Origin: VRUE01 sp036525295
GTDB lineage: Bacteria > Actinomycetota > Thermoleophilia > Solirubrobacterales > 70-9
Direction of reading: 5' to 3'
Assembly: GCA_036525295.1 (NCBI GenBank)
Contig: DATDAQ010000081.1
Span: 1 to 54,350, forward strand
DNA length: 54,350 bases
The translations under genes and the position numbers were made by a program. The notes beneath the pieces were generated by a model. The model was not told the DNA's origin and did not search any database. It saw only the letters and a list, made by a program, of their open reading frames with translations. This document shows positions 25,298 through 33,031 of this stretch, one piece after another; the first letter of the stretch is position 1; every line of letters begins with the position of its first letter.

Positions 25298-25303
25298 CTG
25301 CGG

Positions 25304-27925
25304 CTACCCGGCCTCTCGCTCGATCGCCTGGCGCGCGGTCTCCAGCGCCTCGTCGAGTCTGGCGGGGTCCTTGCCGCCGGCCTGCGCCATGTCGTCGCGA
25401 CCCCCACCCCCACCGCCGACGACCGCGGCCGCCTCGCGAACGATCCCGGACGCGGAGAGCCCCCGCTCGACAGCGCCCTTGGAGACGAGGACGACCAGGG
25501 CGACCTTGTCGCCCTCGACCCCGCCGAGGACGATCGCCGAGTCGCCGCCCAGTTTCGACTGGACCCGGTTGGCGAGCTCGAGCATCTGCTTCTGGTCCGC
25601 CAGCGGCACGTCTGAGACGACCGCCTTGACGGTGCCCACGTCGACCGCCTCGGCGACCAGCCGCTCCGCCTCCTCGCCGAGGGCCTGCTTCCGGGCCTCC
25701 TGCGCCCCCGCGCCGGCGTCGCGCAGGCGCTCGGCGGCGCGGCGGGCGCCTGTGAGCGGGTCCTGTGGAGCGCCGAGCAGGTCGCCCACCTCGCGCAGGC
25801 GATCCTCGCGCTCGCGGAACCAGTCGATCGCCGCGGGGCCGGTGAGCGCCTCGATCCGGCGCACGTTGGCGGCGCTGGAGCCCTCCGAGGAGATCTTGAA
25901 GATGCCGACTTCGGCGGTGTTGGCGACGTGGGTGCCGCCGCAGAGCTCGCGCGAGACGCCCTCGACCTCGACCACCCGCACCCACTCGCTGTACTTCTCG
26001 CCGAAGAGCGCCATCGCGCCCAGGCGCTCGGCCTCGGCGCGCTCCATCTCCAGCCAGCGCACCGGCTGGCTCGCCTTGATCCACTCGTTGACCAGGTCCT
26101 CGACCGCGCGAAGCTCCTCGCCGCCGAGCGCCTGGCCGTGGGTGAAGTCGAAGCGCAGCTTGTCGGGCCGGACCGCGGAACCGGCCTGGCGCACATGGGT
26201 GCCGAGCCGCTCGCGCAGCGCAGCGTGGAGCAGGTGCGTGGCGGTGTGGTTGCGCATCGTCGCGTGGCGGGTCCCGCGGTCGACCTCCGCTTCCACAGCG
26301 ACCGCCGGGTCGATCTCGTCGGCCGTCTCCACCTCCAGCGCCTGGTCCTCCCCAACCCGGTAGACGTCGACGACCCGGGCCTCGCCACCCTCCCAGCGCA
26401 GCACGCCGGAATCGGCGACCTGGCCGCCGCCCTCGGCATAGAAGGGGCTCTCCTCGAGCTTGACCAGGGCACGTCCGTCGTCGCTCTCGACCGCGGCCAG
26501 TCCGGTCGTCGCCCGCAGCGTCTCGTAGCCGACGAAGCGGGTGTGCGCCGCCTCGCCCGCAAAGGCGATCACCCGCTCGTGGCGGTCCTCGGAGCCGTGC
26601 GCCGTGGCGGCACCGACGCGGGCGCGCTGGCGCTGCTCCTCCATCAGCTCCTCGAAGCCGCCGTCGTCGACCGAGAGTCCCTGCTCGGCCAGCAGCTCCT
26701 TGGTCAGGTCGTAGGGGAAGCCGTAGGTGTCGTGGAGCTTGAAGGCGTCCGCCGCGTCGATCCACGACGTCTCGGACTCCTTCGCCTCGACCACCAGCCG
26801 GTCGAGCAGCTCGCTGCCGCGCTCGAGGGTGCGGCCGAAGCTCTCCTCCTCGTCGCCGACCCAGCGCGCGATCGTCTCGCGCTCGGCCGTCAGCTCCGGG
26901 TAGGCCTCGCCCATGACCTCGATCGTGCGCTCGGCGAAGCGGCCCAGCCAGGGCGCCTCGAGGCCAAGGGTGCGGCCCTGCTGGATCGCCCGGCGCATGA
27001 TCCGGCGCAGGATGTAGCCACGGTCCTCGTTGGAGGGCACGACGCCGTCGGCGATCAGGAAGGAGGCGCCGCGCGAGTGGTCGGCGACGATCCGCATCGC
27101 CCGGGTCACGGCCGCGTCCTCTCCGTAGGAGCGGCCCGACATCTCCTCGGCGAGATCGAGCAACGGGCGGATCAGATCGGTCTCGAAGACCGAGGGGACA
27201 TCCTGGAGGACCGCCGCCATCCGGTCCAGGCCCATGCCGGTGTCGATGTTGCGCATCGGCAGCTCGGCCAGCGACCCGTCGGAGCCGAGGTCGTAGGTCA
27301 TGAAGACGTGGTTCCAGAACTCGAGGAAGCGGTCAGTGTCGTCGCCGGGGCGCTCGCCCGGGGCGCCGAAGTCCTCGCCGCGGTCGAGGTAGAGCTCCGA
27401 GCACGGGCCGCAGGGGCCGGTCGGGCCGGCCTGCCAGAAGTTGTCCTCGCGGCCGAGACGGACGATCCGCTCATCGGGGACCCCCACCCGGCGCCAGACC
27501 CCGATCGCCTCCTCGTCGGGGCCCAGCCCGAGCTCCTCGTCGCCGCCAAAGACGGTTACCCAGATCCGCTCGGCATCCATGCCGAAGCCCTGCGTCGAGA
27601 GCTCCCAGCCCCATGGGATTGACTCCTCCTTGAAGTAGTCACCGAAGCTCCAATTGCCGAGCATCTCGAAGAAGGTGAGGTGGCGGGCCGTATTGCCGAC
27701 CTCCTCGATGTCGGTGGTGCGAAAGCACTTCTGCACATCGGCGAGGCGGCGGGCCGGCGGCTCCTCGCGGCCGAGGAAGTACGGCTTGAAGGGCTGCATC
27801 CCGGCCGTGGTCAGTAGCACTGAAGGGTCGAGCACGGAGGGGACGAGCGAGGCCGAGGGCACGATCTTGTGCCCTCGCTCCTCGAAGAACGAGAGGTAGG
27901 TCTGGCGGATCTCGGTCGCCTTCAT
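25304..27925 (-). CDS. alaS: Alanine-tRNA ligase
   Basis: Class II synthetase, 873 residues, normal length. The N-terminus (KATEIRQTYLSFFEERGHK) and catalytic core with GNWSFGDYFKEE motifs are intact. The editing domain zinc motif is HTATHLLHAAL with CGGTHVANT. The Gly-rich C-Ala domain (AAVVGGGGGGRDDMAQAGG) is also present. It heads the alaS-ruvX-mltG-aro run. No T-box signature was seen in the 153 bp upstream. Confidence 0.96.
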   Translation of the reverse strand: MKATEIRQTYLSFFEERGHKIVPSASLVPSVLDPSVLLTTAGMQPFKPYFLGREEPPARRLADVQKCFRTTDIEEVGNTARHLTFFEMLGNWSFGDYFKEESIPWGWELSTQGFGMDAERIWVTVFGGDEELGLGPDEEAIGVWRRVGVPDERIVRLGREDNFWQAGPTGPCGPCSELYLDRGEDFGAPGERPGDDTDRFLEFWNHVFMTYDLGSDGSLAELPMRNIDTGMGLDRMAAVLQDVPSVFETDLIRPLLDLAEEMSGRSYGEDAAVTRAMRIVADHSRGASFLIADGVVPSNEDRGYILRRIMRRAIQQGRTLGLEAPWLGRFAERTIEVMGEAYPELTAERETIARWVGDEEESFGRTLERGSELLDRLVVEAKESETSWIDAADAFKLHDTYGFPYDLTKELLAEQGLSVDDGGFEELMEEQRQRARVGAATAHGSEDRHERVIAFAGEAAHTRFVGYETLRATTGLAAVESDDGRALVKLEESPFYAEGGGQVADSGVLRWEGGEARVVDVYRVGEDQALEVETADEIDPAVAVEAEVDRGTRHATMRNHTATHLLHAALRERLGTHVRQAGSAVRPDKLRFDFTHGQALGGEELRAVEDLVNEWIKASQPVRWLEMERAEAERLGAMALFGEKYSEWVRVVEVEGVSRELCGGTHVANTAEVGIFKISSEGSSAANVRRIEALTGPAAIDWFREREDRLREVGDLLGAPQDPLTGARRAAERLRDAGAGAQEARKQALGEEAERLVAEAVDVGTVKAVVSDVPLADQKQMLELANRVQSKLGGDSAIVLGGVEGDKVALVVLVSKGAVERGLSASGIVREAAAVVGGGGGGRDDMAQAGGKDPARLDEALETARQAIEREAG

Positions 27926-28078
27926 GGAGGCAGAGCCTAAGCTGCGCGGCGCTCCTGCGCAGTATCGCCGTCATACGTCGAAGTGGGCTGACAACCGCCG
28001 CATCTTCACGTTCAGGAACTGGACCGATGAACCCTCTCCCCTTGACTGGATGGTCGCGAGTGCCGAAACGATTGGTAC
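27926..28078. promoter_or_regulatory. Divergent intergenic region between alaS and the sigma-factor gene
   Basis: A 153-bp stretch that must hold both promoters. An imperfect GCGCGGCGC...GCGC dyad lies near the alaS start. No Shine-Dalgarno precedes the sigma-factor ATG, so that mRNA may be leaderless or nearly so. I could not define promoter boxes with confidence. Confidence 0.4.
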
Positions 28079-29584
28079 ATGGCTCGCAAGGGACGCCCGG
28101 ATCGCACCGCCGCTCGCCCGCCAGCGCCGGCGAGACTGCTCTCGGACGAGCGCTTGGCAAAACGCGCGGCTGGGAACGACCGGCGCTCCTTCGCCGAGAT
28201 CTACCGGCGCTACAGCCCGAGCCTCTACCGCTTCTGCCTCTCAATCGTGGGCAGCCCCGAGGACGCGAACGACGCCCTCCAGAACACGATGGTCAAGGCC
28301 CTGAGGGCGCTGCCCGGAGAGGAACGGCAGATCCAACTCAAGCCCTGGCTCTACAGGGTCGCCCGCAACGAGTCGGTCGAGCTCCTGCGCAAGCGCCGCC
28401 AGGCGGTCGAGTTCACGGACGACCTTGCCGCGCCGGATGGCGGACCAGCCGAGACGGTGGCCCGGCGCGAGCGGCTGCGGCAACTACTCAGCGACCTCGC
28501 CGCGCTCCCCGAGAGGCAGCGATCAATGCTGGCGATGCGCGAGCTGGCGGGTCTCGAGTTCGCGCAGATCGCCGCGGCGTTCGACACCTCACCCGCGGTC
28601 GTGCGACAGACGATCTACGAGGCGAGGCTGAGTCTGCGGCAGCTCGCGGAGGGGCGTGAGATGACCTGCGAAGAGGTTACGCGCCGGCTCTCAGACGCGG
28701 ATGGAAGGATGCGGCGCCGGCGCGACATCCAGGCCCATCTGCGGGCCTGCCCGGATTGCCGAGCCTTCAACCAGGCGATCGAGGAGCGACGCCACGACTT
28801 CGCGTCCCTAGCGCCGCTGCCAGCCATCGCCTCCGCCGGAATCCTGCACGCCGTTCTGGGCGGCGGACACGGCGGCGCAGGGGGCGCGGCTGCGGGGACA
28901 ACGGTCGCCGCCGGCGCGGGCAAGGTCGCGGCGACCCCGTTCCTCGTCAAGTCGGTGGCAACCGTAGCCGTCGCGGCCACGGTGGGCGTCTCGGCCGCCA
29001 ACCGCAGCGGGCTGGTCGACGTCGGGCTTCCCAACGGGAGCGGCGACACGGTAATCCGCGAGGCGACGCCGGAGGAGACGGGGGTCGCAGCCGGCGCAAC
29101 CAACTCGGCGACACGCTCCTCGGCCGGGCGCGCGGGGCTGGGGTTGAGTCGTGTACGCGCAGGCGGCGAGCAAACCGTGAGCGTGCGAGGGCGGCAAGGG
29201 ACGCAGCCGAGCTCCACCGAATCGACCGCCGGGGAGGCCGGCAGAGGCCAGGGCCCACCGGCCGGCCTGCCGCCGGCCGCTGCGCACGGACAGCAGACCG
29301 CAGCGGAGCACCGAGCCGAGCGGGGGTCCCGTGCGAAGGGCCACAGCCGCTCTCGGAACGCGAAGGCTCGCTCTCACGGCGGCGCCTCGCATGCTCACAG
29401 CGCGCCCAGTAAGCCGCAAAAAGAGTCGGGTAGCACCGGGGAGGGCAACACACAGGGACAACCTGGGGGTGAGAAACCGCAAGGGCCTTCTACGCCGTCA
29501 GCGGAAGATCCCGCAACCGGCGGCCCGGCGGAAGGATCGACAGCGCCCATCGGCAATAAGTCCAGTGCCGGCGCTACCCCCTGA
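28079..29584 (+). CDS. ECF sigma factor fused to zinc-finger anti-sigma and membrane segment
   Basis: A 501-residue protein that combines regulator and inhibitor. Region sigma-2 is at about 36-105 (RSFAEIYRRYSPSLYRF ... DANDALQNTMVKA). Sigma-4 is at about 138-192 (LPERQRSMLAMRELAG, then an HTH). An anti-sigma-like zinc motif, HLRACPDC, is at about 219-226 with an upstream helix (TCEEVTRRLSDADGRM). A hydrophobic segment (about 287-307) could cross the membrane. A long Ser/Gly/Pro/Thr-rich, low-complexity tail of nearly 200 residues follows. This looks like a sigma factor tethered to the membrane by its own anti-sigma domain, released by proteolysis or signal. The mechanism is inference. Confidence 0.85.
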   Translation: MARKGRPDRTAARPPAPARLLSDERLAKRAAGNDRRSFAEIYRRYSPSLYRFCLSIVGSPEDANDALQNTMVKALRALPGEERQIQLKPWLYRVARNESVELLRKRRQAVEFTDDLAAPDGGPAETVARRERLRQLLSDLAALPERQRSMLAMRELAGLEFAQIAAAFDTSPAVVRQTIYEARLSLRQLAEGREMTCEEVTRRLSDADGRMRRRRDIQAHLRACPDCRAFNQAIEERRHDFASLAPLPAIASAGILHAVLGGGHGGAGGAAAGTTVAAGAGKVAATPFLVKSVATVAVAATVGVSAANRSGLVDVGLPNGSGDTVIREATPEETGVAAGATNSATRSSAGRAGLGLSRVRAGGEQTVSVRGRQGTQPSSTESTAGEAGRGQGPPAGLPPAAAHGQQTAAEHRAERGSRAKGHSRSRNAKARSHGGASHAHSAPSKPQKESGSTGEGNTQGQPGGEKPQGPSTPSAEDPATGGPAEGSTAPIGNKSSAGATP

Positions 29585-29656
29585 CAAGTAGCCCTACTTT
29601 CCGTTCAGGGATTGGTTCGCACCACAAACCGTTCGACCGACGTCGAAGGAGGCACG

Positions 29657-30052
29657 ATGAAGCTACGAATGAAGATCGCACTCGCAACCGGCGCCCTGGC
29701 GTTGACGATTCCGGCGATGGCCCTCGCCAACAACGGCAACGGCAAAGGCCAGGGCGGGCCGAACTACGAAACCGCTCCGCCGCCCCCGGCAAAGGCCTAC
29801 GGCAAGTACTGCCAGGGGGAAAGCAAGAAACACGTCAAAGGCGAGAAGGGAACCGAGTTCAGCCGCTGCGTCAAGACGGCGGCCCAGGCGGCTCGCAACG
29901 AGCACCAGACGCCGGGCCAGGTCTGCAAGGGAAAAAGCAAGAAGCACGTCAAAGGCGAGAAGGGAACCGAGTTCAGCCGCTGCGTGAAATCGATCACCCA
30001 GCTACGACACGACGAACACGAGGAAGAGCAGGAAGAACAGGCCCAGGTCTAG
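29657..30052 (+). CDS. Secreted protein with two near-identical Cys-pair repeats
   Basis: A 131-residue exported protein. The signal peptide is MKLRMKIALATGALALTIPA-MALA. A Gly/Asn/Pro linker leads to two copies of a roughly 23-residue unit (C-x-G-x-SKKHVKGEKGTEFSRC). They are separated by about 14 residues, and the tail is acidic. The repeat is almost identical at DNA level (29824-29875 and 29936-29987), so the duplication is recent or homogenised. ATG 29657 has an AAGGAGG ribosome binding site 5 bases upstream; a longer in-frame start at 29612 lacks one. It directly follows the fused sigma factor and may be a target. Function unknown. Confidence 0.7.
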   Translation: MKLRMKIALATGALALTIPAMALANNGNGKGQGGPNYETAPPPPAKAYGKYCQGESKKHVKGEKGTEFSRCVKTAAQAARNEHQTPGQVCKGKSKKHVKGEKGTEFSRCVKSITQLRHDEHEEEQEEQAQV

Positions 30053-31494
30053 GTACAGATCGTGCCGTGCCCGACGATCGTCTCGCCGGCCAGCAGCACC
30101 GCTGTCTGGCCGGGTGAGACTCCGGCGAACCCCTCCCCCAGCCGGATGTCGAGCCTGGGATGCCGACCCGTCCCCGTCGCCGATACCGCGGCGGGGACGG
30201 GGGTCGCTCGGTAGCGCAGGCGCACCGCGTCGATTCGGGCCCCGTCGCGGTGCAGAACCGCTTCGCGGACCCGCACGGTCTCCGCCATCAGCTCCCGGCG
30301 TGGGCCGACCGTGACCGTGTTGGCGACGGCGTCGGTGGCGAGCACGTACATCGGCTCCTCGGCCCCGCCGCCGATGCCGCGGCGCTGGCCGACGGTGAAG
30401 TGGTGGTGGCCGCGATGGCGGCCGACCTTGCGGCCCGAGCGGTCGACCAGATCCCCCTCGCGCTCGCGCAGGCCGCCGTGACGGCGCAGGAAATCGGCCT
30501 TGCCCTGCCCAGAGAGGAAGCAGAGGTCCTGGCTCTCGGGCTTGCGGGCGACGGCAAGGTCGTGGCGGGCCGCGATCTCGCGAACCTCGGGCTTGGTCAG
30601 CTCGGTGAGCGGGAACCGGACCTGGCGCAGCAGCCCCGGCGGGAGCGCCGCCAGCATGTAGCTCTGGTCCTTGTTGGCATCGGTTGCAGCCGCGAGCAAC
30701 GGCCCGTCGCCATCGTCGACGATGCGGGCGTAGTGGCCGGTGACGAGGTGGGTCGCGCCGACCCGCTCGGCGAGGTCGACCATCGCCGCGATCCGCACCT
30801 CGCCGTTGCAGGCGATGCACGGATTAGGCGTCCTGCCGTCCGCGTAGCCCGAGACGAACCCGGCGACGACGCGGCGACGGAACTCCTCCTCCAGGTCCAG
30901 CGTCAGGTGCGACATCCCGAGCGAGTGAGCGAGTGAGCGGGCGCCGAGCACGGCCTCCGGGGAGCAGCACGCCTTCGCCCCATCGGTCTGCGGGTCGGCC
31001 CAGAGCTTCAGCGTGACTCCCACCACCTCCGCCCCGCGCTCGCGTTCCAGCAACGCCGCGACCGCGCTGTCGACCCCACCCGACATCGCGACGAGCACCC
31101 GATCGCCCTCGGACTCGCCCAAGACCTCCGTCGATGCCGCGGCCTGGGCCAGCGCCCGGTGCAGGGCATCCGCAGCCAGCTGCGCCGCGTGCCGCTTGGC
31201 CGGCGTCAACCCCCCGATCGCCTCGTCCACCTCGTCGGTCCCGACCCGCGCCGCGTCCAGCACCGGCGCCCCGTCGACCATCTCAGCCACAGCAGCGGTG
31301 GCGGCCCGGGTGGCCCCGCACCCCTCAGCGTCGAAGGTCGCCCTCGCGATCGTGCCGCTCTCGATGACGAGAGATAGACGGGACAGATCCCCGCAAGCGG
31401 CCCCACCGGCGGCACCGGTGAAGGCGCCGTCAGGAGCCGGTCCGTTCCGGCTCGAATCCTGCAGGTAAGCCTCGAATAGCTCGCGATCCATCAT
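30049..31494 (-). CDS. mnmA: tRNA 2-thiouridylase MnmA with N-terminal IscU-like domain
   Basis: Catalyses s2U34 formation in tRNA Lys, Glu and Gln. MnmA begins at about residue 128. It has PP-loop SGGVDS (138-143), the NPCIACN cysteine, GHYARI, KDQSYML and the catalytic-Cys region QDLCFLSGQ. Residues about 25-118 resemble the IscU/NifU scaffold: ACGDLSRL with Cys34, FDAEGCGATRAA with Cys59, and TPAKRHAAQLAADALHRAL. In IscU the last motif carries a third Cys (KxHC), which is Ala103 here. The domain could deliver sulfur or hold a cluster for the thiolase. At 481 residues it is about 120 longer than usual. Its stop overlaps the convergent gene by 4 bp. Confidence 0.92.
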   Translation of the reverse strand: MMDRELFEAYLQDSSRNGPAPDGAFTGAAGGAACGDLSRLSLVIESGTIARATFDAEGCGATRAATAAVAEMVDGAPVLDAARVGTDEVDEAIGGLTPAKRHAAQLAADALHRALAQAAASTEVLGESEGDRVLVAMSGGVDSAVAALLERERGAEVVGVTLKLWADPQTDGAKACCSPEAVLGARSLAHSLGMSHLTLDLEEEFRRRVVAGFVSGYADGRTPNPCIACNGEVRIAAMVDLAERVGATHLVTGHYARIVDDGDGPLLAAATDANKDQSYMLAALPPGLLRQVRFPLTELTKPEVREIAARHDLAVARKPESQDLCFLSGQGKADFLRRHGGLREREGDLVDRSGRKVGRHRGHHHFTVGQRRGIGGGAEEPMYVLATDAVANTVTVGPRRELMAETVRVREAVLHRDGARIDAVRLRYRATPVPAAVSATGTGRHPRLDIRLGEGFAGVSPGQTAVLLAGETIVGHGTICT

Positions 31495-31509
31495 CCACAG
31501 GGTAGGAGG

Positions 31510-32421
31510 CTATGGACGAACGCGCAGCAGCCTGCGCAGGTCGGCAAGAACCGCGGGTGCATCGTCTCGCAACTGTCGCCACGTAATTCGCACTACCCGC
31601 CAACCGTCGGCCTGCAGGAGGCGATCCCTTTCCCGGTCCCTCTCGAATGCACGTCGGGTGCCGTGCGTCGCACGCCCATCGAGCTCGACGACGAGCCGCT
31701 GTTCGGCCCAGAGGCAGTCGGCTTCAAAGAGTCGTCCGCCTGCCGCCACGTCGGCGTTTCGCCGGGGTCGCGGCAGGTCAGTGCCGTCGAGCAGGGACGC
31801 GAACCGCTCCTCCAGCACCTTGCGGGGGACGCCTCGCACGGCCGCCTCATCATCAAGAAGCACCCGCAATTTCGCTGCGCCTCGTTTGCGGGGGTAGCGC
31901 TCCAGGAGGTCGGGAATCGACAACTCATCCGTAATCCCATGCGCTTCCATCTCGTTCAACGCCCTCTCCAGCTCTCCCAGCGTCGAGGACGCCGCAACGT
32001 CGAACACGGTACGTGGCGGCGACGTGACTGGTATCCCGTCCACGCATCTGACTTCGTCAGGCCTCAGCACCCCGCAATGCAAAACCAGACCCGGCCGGAC
32101 CTGGCACCGGGTCGCCCGCGTCACTTCGGGCAGGATCGGCCTCGGCGGCAGGATCCGCCACAGCGAGCCCGCAGAGCGACGGCTCAACACGGCATCTGGT
32201 CCGGCGGCAAGGACCGCTGCCATCCAGCGGCTCTCGCGACTCCTTGAGCGATGCCCCACCGCGTAGACGCCCCACTGAACCCGACGAAGATGCCCACGGG
32301 CGATGCGGTCCTCGATCGCCCCTCTCCCAACCCCAAGCCGCAAGAGTTGCCGCCGGCTGACGACTCCGTGCTGCCCCTCGGCGAGCTCTCCCATCCGATC
32401 GTCGACCGAACGAAGCGCCAA
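31510..32421 (-). CDS. DUF559-type endonuclease-like protein with AbiEi-like N-terminus
   Basis: The N-terminus (GELAEGQHGVVSRRQLLRLG ... RRVQWGVYAVGH) matches the winged-helix domain seen in AbiEi antitoxin-like proteins. The C-terminus is a DUF559/VSR-like restriction-fold domain (FEADCLWAEQRLVVELDGR, then FERDRERDRLLQADGW and VVRITWRQL), with the typical E-x-D-G and R-D-x-x-R-D pattern. Many copies of this architecture occur in actinobacteria; the role is unproven. The start is unclear. TTG 32421 matches the MA(F/L)RSV position of the repeat shared with aroKB; ATG 32463, 32433 and 32394 are alternatives. None has a good ribosome binding site. Confidence 0.75.
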   Translation of the reverse strand: MALRSVDDRMGELAEGQHGVVSRRQLLRLGVGRGAIEDRIARGHLRRVQWGVYAVGHRSRSRESRWMAAVLAAGPDAVLSRRSAGSLWRILPPRPILPEVTRATRCQVRPGLVLHCGVLRPDEVRCVDGIPVTSPPRTVFDVAASSTLGELERALNEMEAHGITDELSIPDLLERYPRKRGAAKLRVLLDDEAAVRGVPRKVLEERFASLLDGTDLPRPRRNADVAAGGRLFEADCLWAEQRLVVELDGRATHGTRRAFERDRERDRLLQADGWRVVRITWRQLRDDAPAVLADLRRLLRVRP

Positions 32422-32445
32422 TTTTCCAGGCATGACATGGGAGAT
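32405..32445 (-). repeat. 41-bp start-region repeat, copy B
   Basis: Matches 21783-21823 (35 of 41 identical, ungapped, same strand, same reading frame relation). It covers possible start codons of the DUF559 gene. The dyad arms CCCATG/CTGGAAAA are weaker than in copy A. Confidence 0.75.
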
Positions 32446-32631
32446 CGGCGTCTCGTCCGGCATGGCGCCGATCGTGCCCGGTCGAGACGCGCGGGTGGTG
32501 CGCAGAGTGTCACGAAACGCGCAAAAAAAGAGGCTCCAGCCCGCCGGTACCGCCTCTGGCTTTGATCCCTTGAAGTAAAGGGTGGGCGCCTCCTCCAGAC
32601 CCCACAGGGTCAAGAGAGATCAGCTCCCGCG

Positions 32632-32653
32632 CCGTTTGTGTTGGGTCAAACGG
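32632..32653 (-). terminator. Possible terminator hairpin after the aspS operon
   Basis: CCGTTTG and CAAACGG pair perfectly across an 8-base loop, about 70 bp past the stop of the small protein gene. A second short hairpin, GACCC-CACA-GGGTC, lies near 32600. No long U-tract is present. Confidence 0.35.
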
Positions 32654-32721
32654 TGAGACGGCTCACGTACGGGCTCGAACCTCGGATCAACCGTACCACC
32701 GGCCGGGCACCTGAGCGAGGG

Positions 32722-33027
32722 TCAATCGTCCAGGTAGTCATCCAGGTCCAGGTTGGAGAGCAGCATCTCCGCCTCGCTCCAGTCCTCGGGCTGAACCCGG
32801 AGTGCGATGTCGCCGCGACCGAAGCGATCGAGCGGCCAGTCGGCGGTGAGGACCGCCTCGATGCCCCCCTCTTCCAGAGCCTGGCGCCAGGCCCGTGCCG
32901 TCCGCACGTCGACGAAATCGCGAACCACCTCCCAGTTGTCGAAGCGGGGGTCGTCGACGTGGACCGGCGTCGCGCCCGGGCCGGCCCCCGGCTTGAACAC
33001 CGCCCGGATCCGGCCGAAGAAGCCCAT
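32722..33027 (-). CDS. Small DUF2007-like protein
   Basis: A 101-residue protein. After a short basic Gly/Pro start, the core (NWEVVRDFVDVRTARAWRQALEEGGIEAVL...) resembles the alpha/beta DUF2007 putative signal-transducing domain. There a helix follows a strand and ends in a GI motif. The C-terminus is acidic (DLDLDDYLDD). It sits 4 bp after aspS and is probably co-transcribed with hisS-aspS. Function unknown. Confidence 0.6.
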   Translation of the reverse strand: MGFFGRIRAVFKPGAGPGATPVHVDDPRFDNWEVVRDFVDVRTARAWRQALEEGGIEAVLTADWPLDRFGRGDIALRVQPEDWSEAEMLLSNLDLDDYLDD

Positions 33028-33031
33028 CGGT

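Noticed and set aside
32655..32720. Sequence with a GGTTCGA-like T-loop on the minus strand
   Set aside because: No acceptor, D or anticodon stems can be formed around it; not a tRNA.
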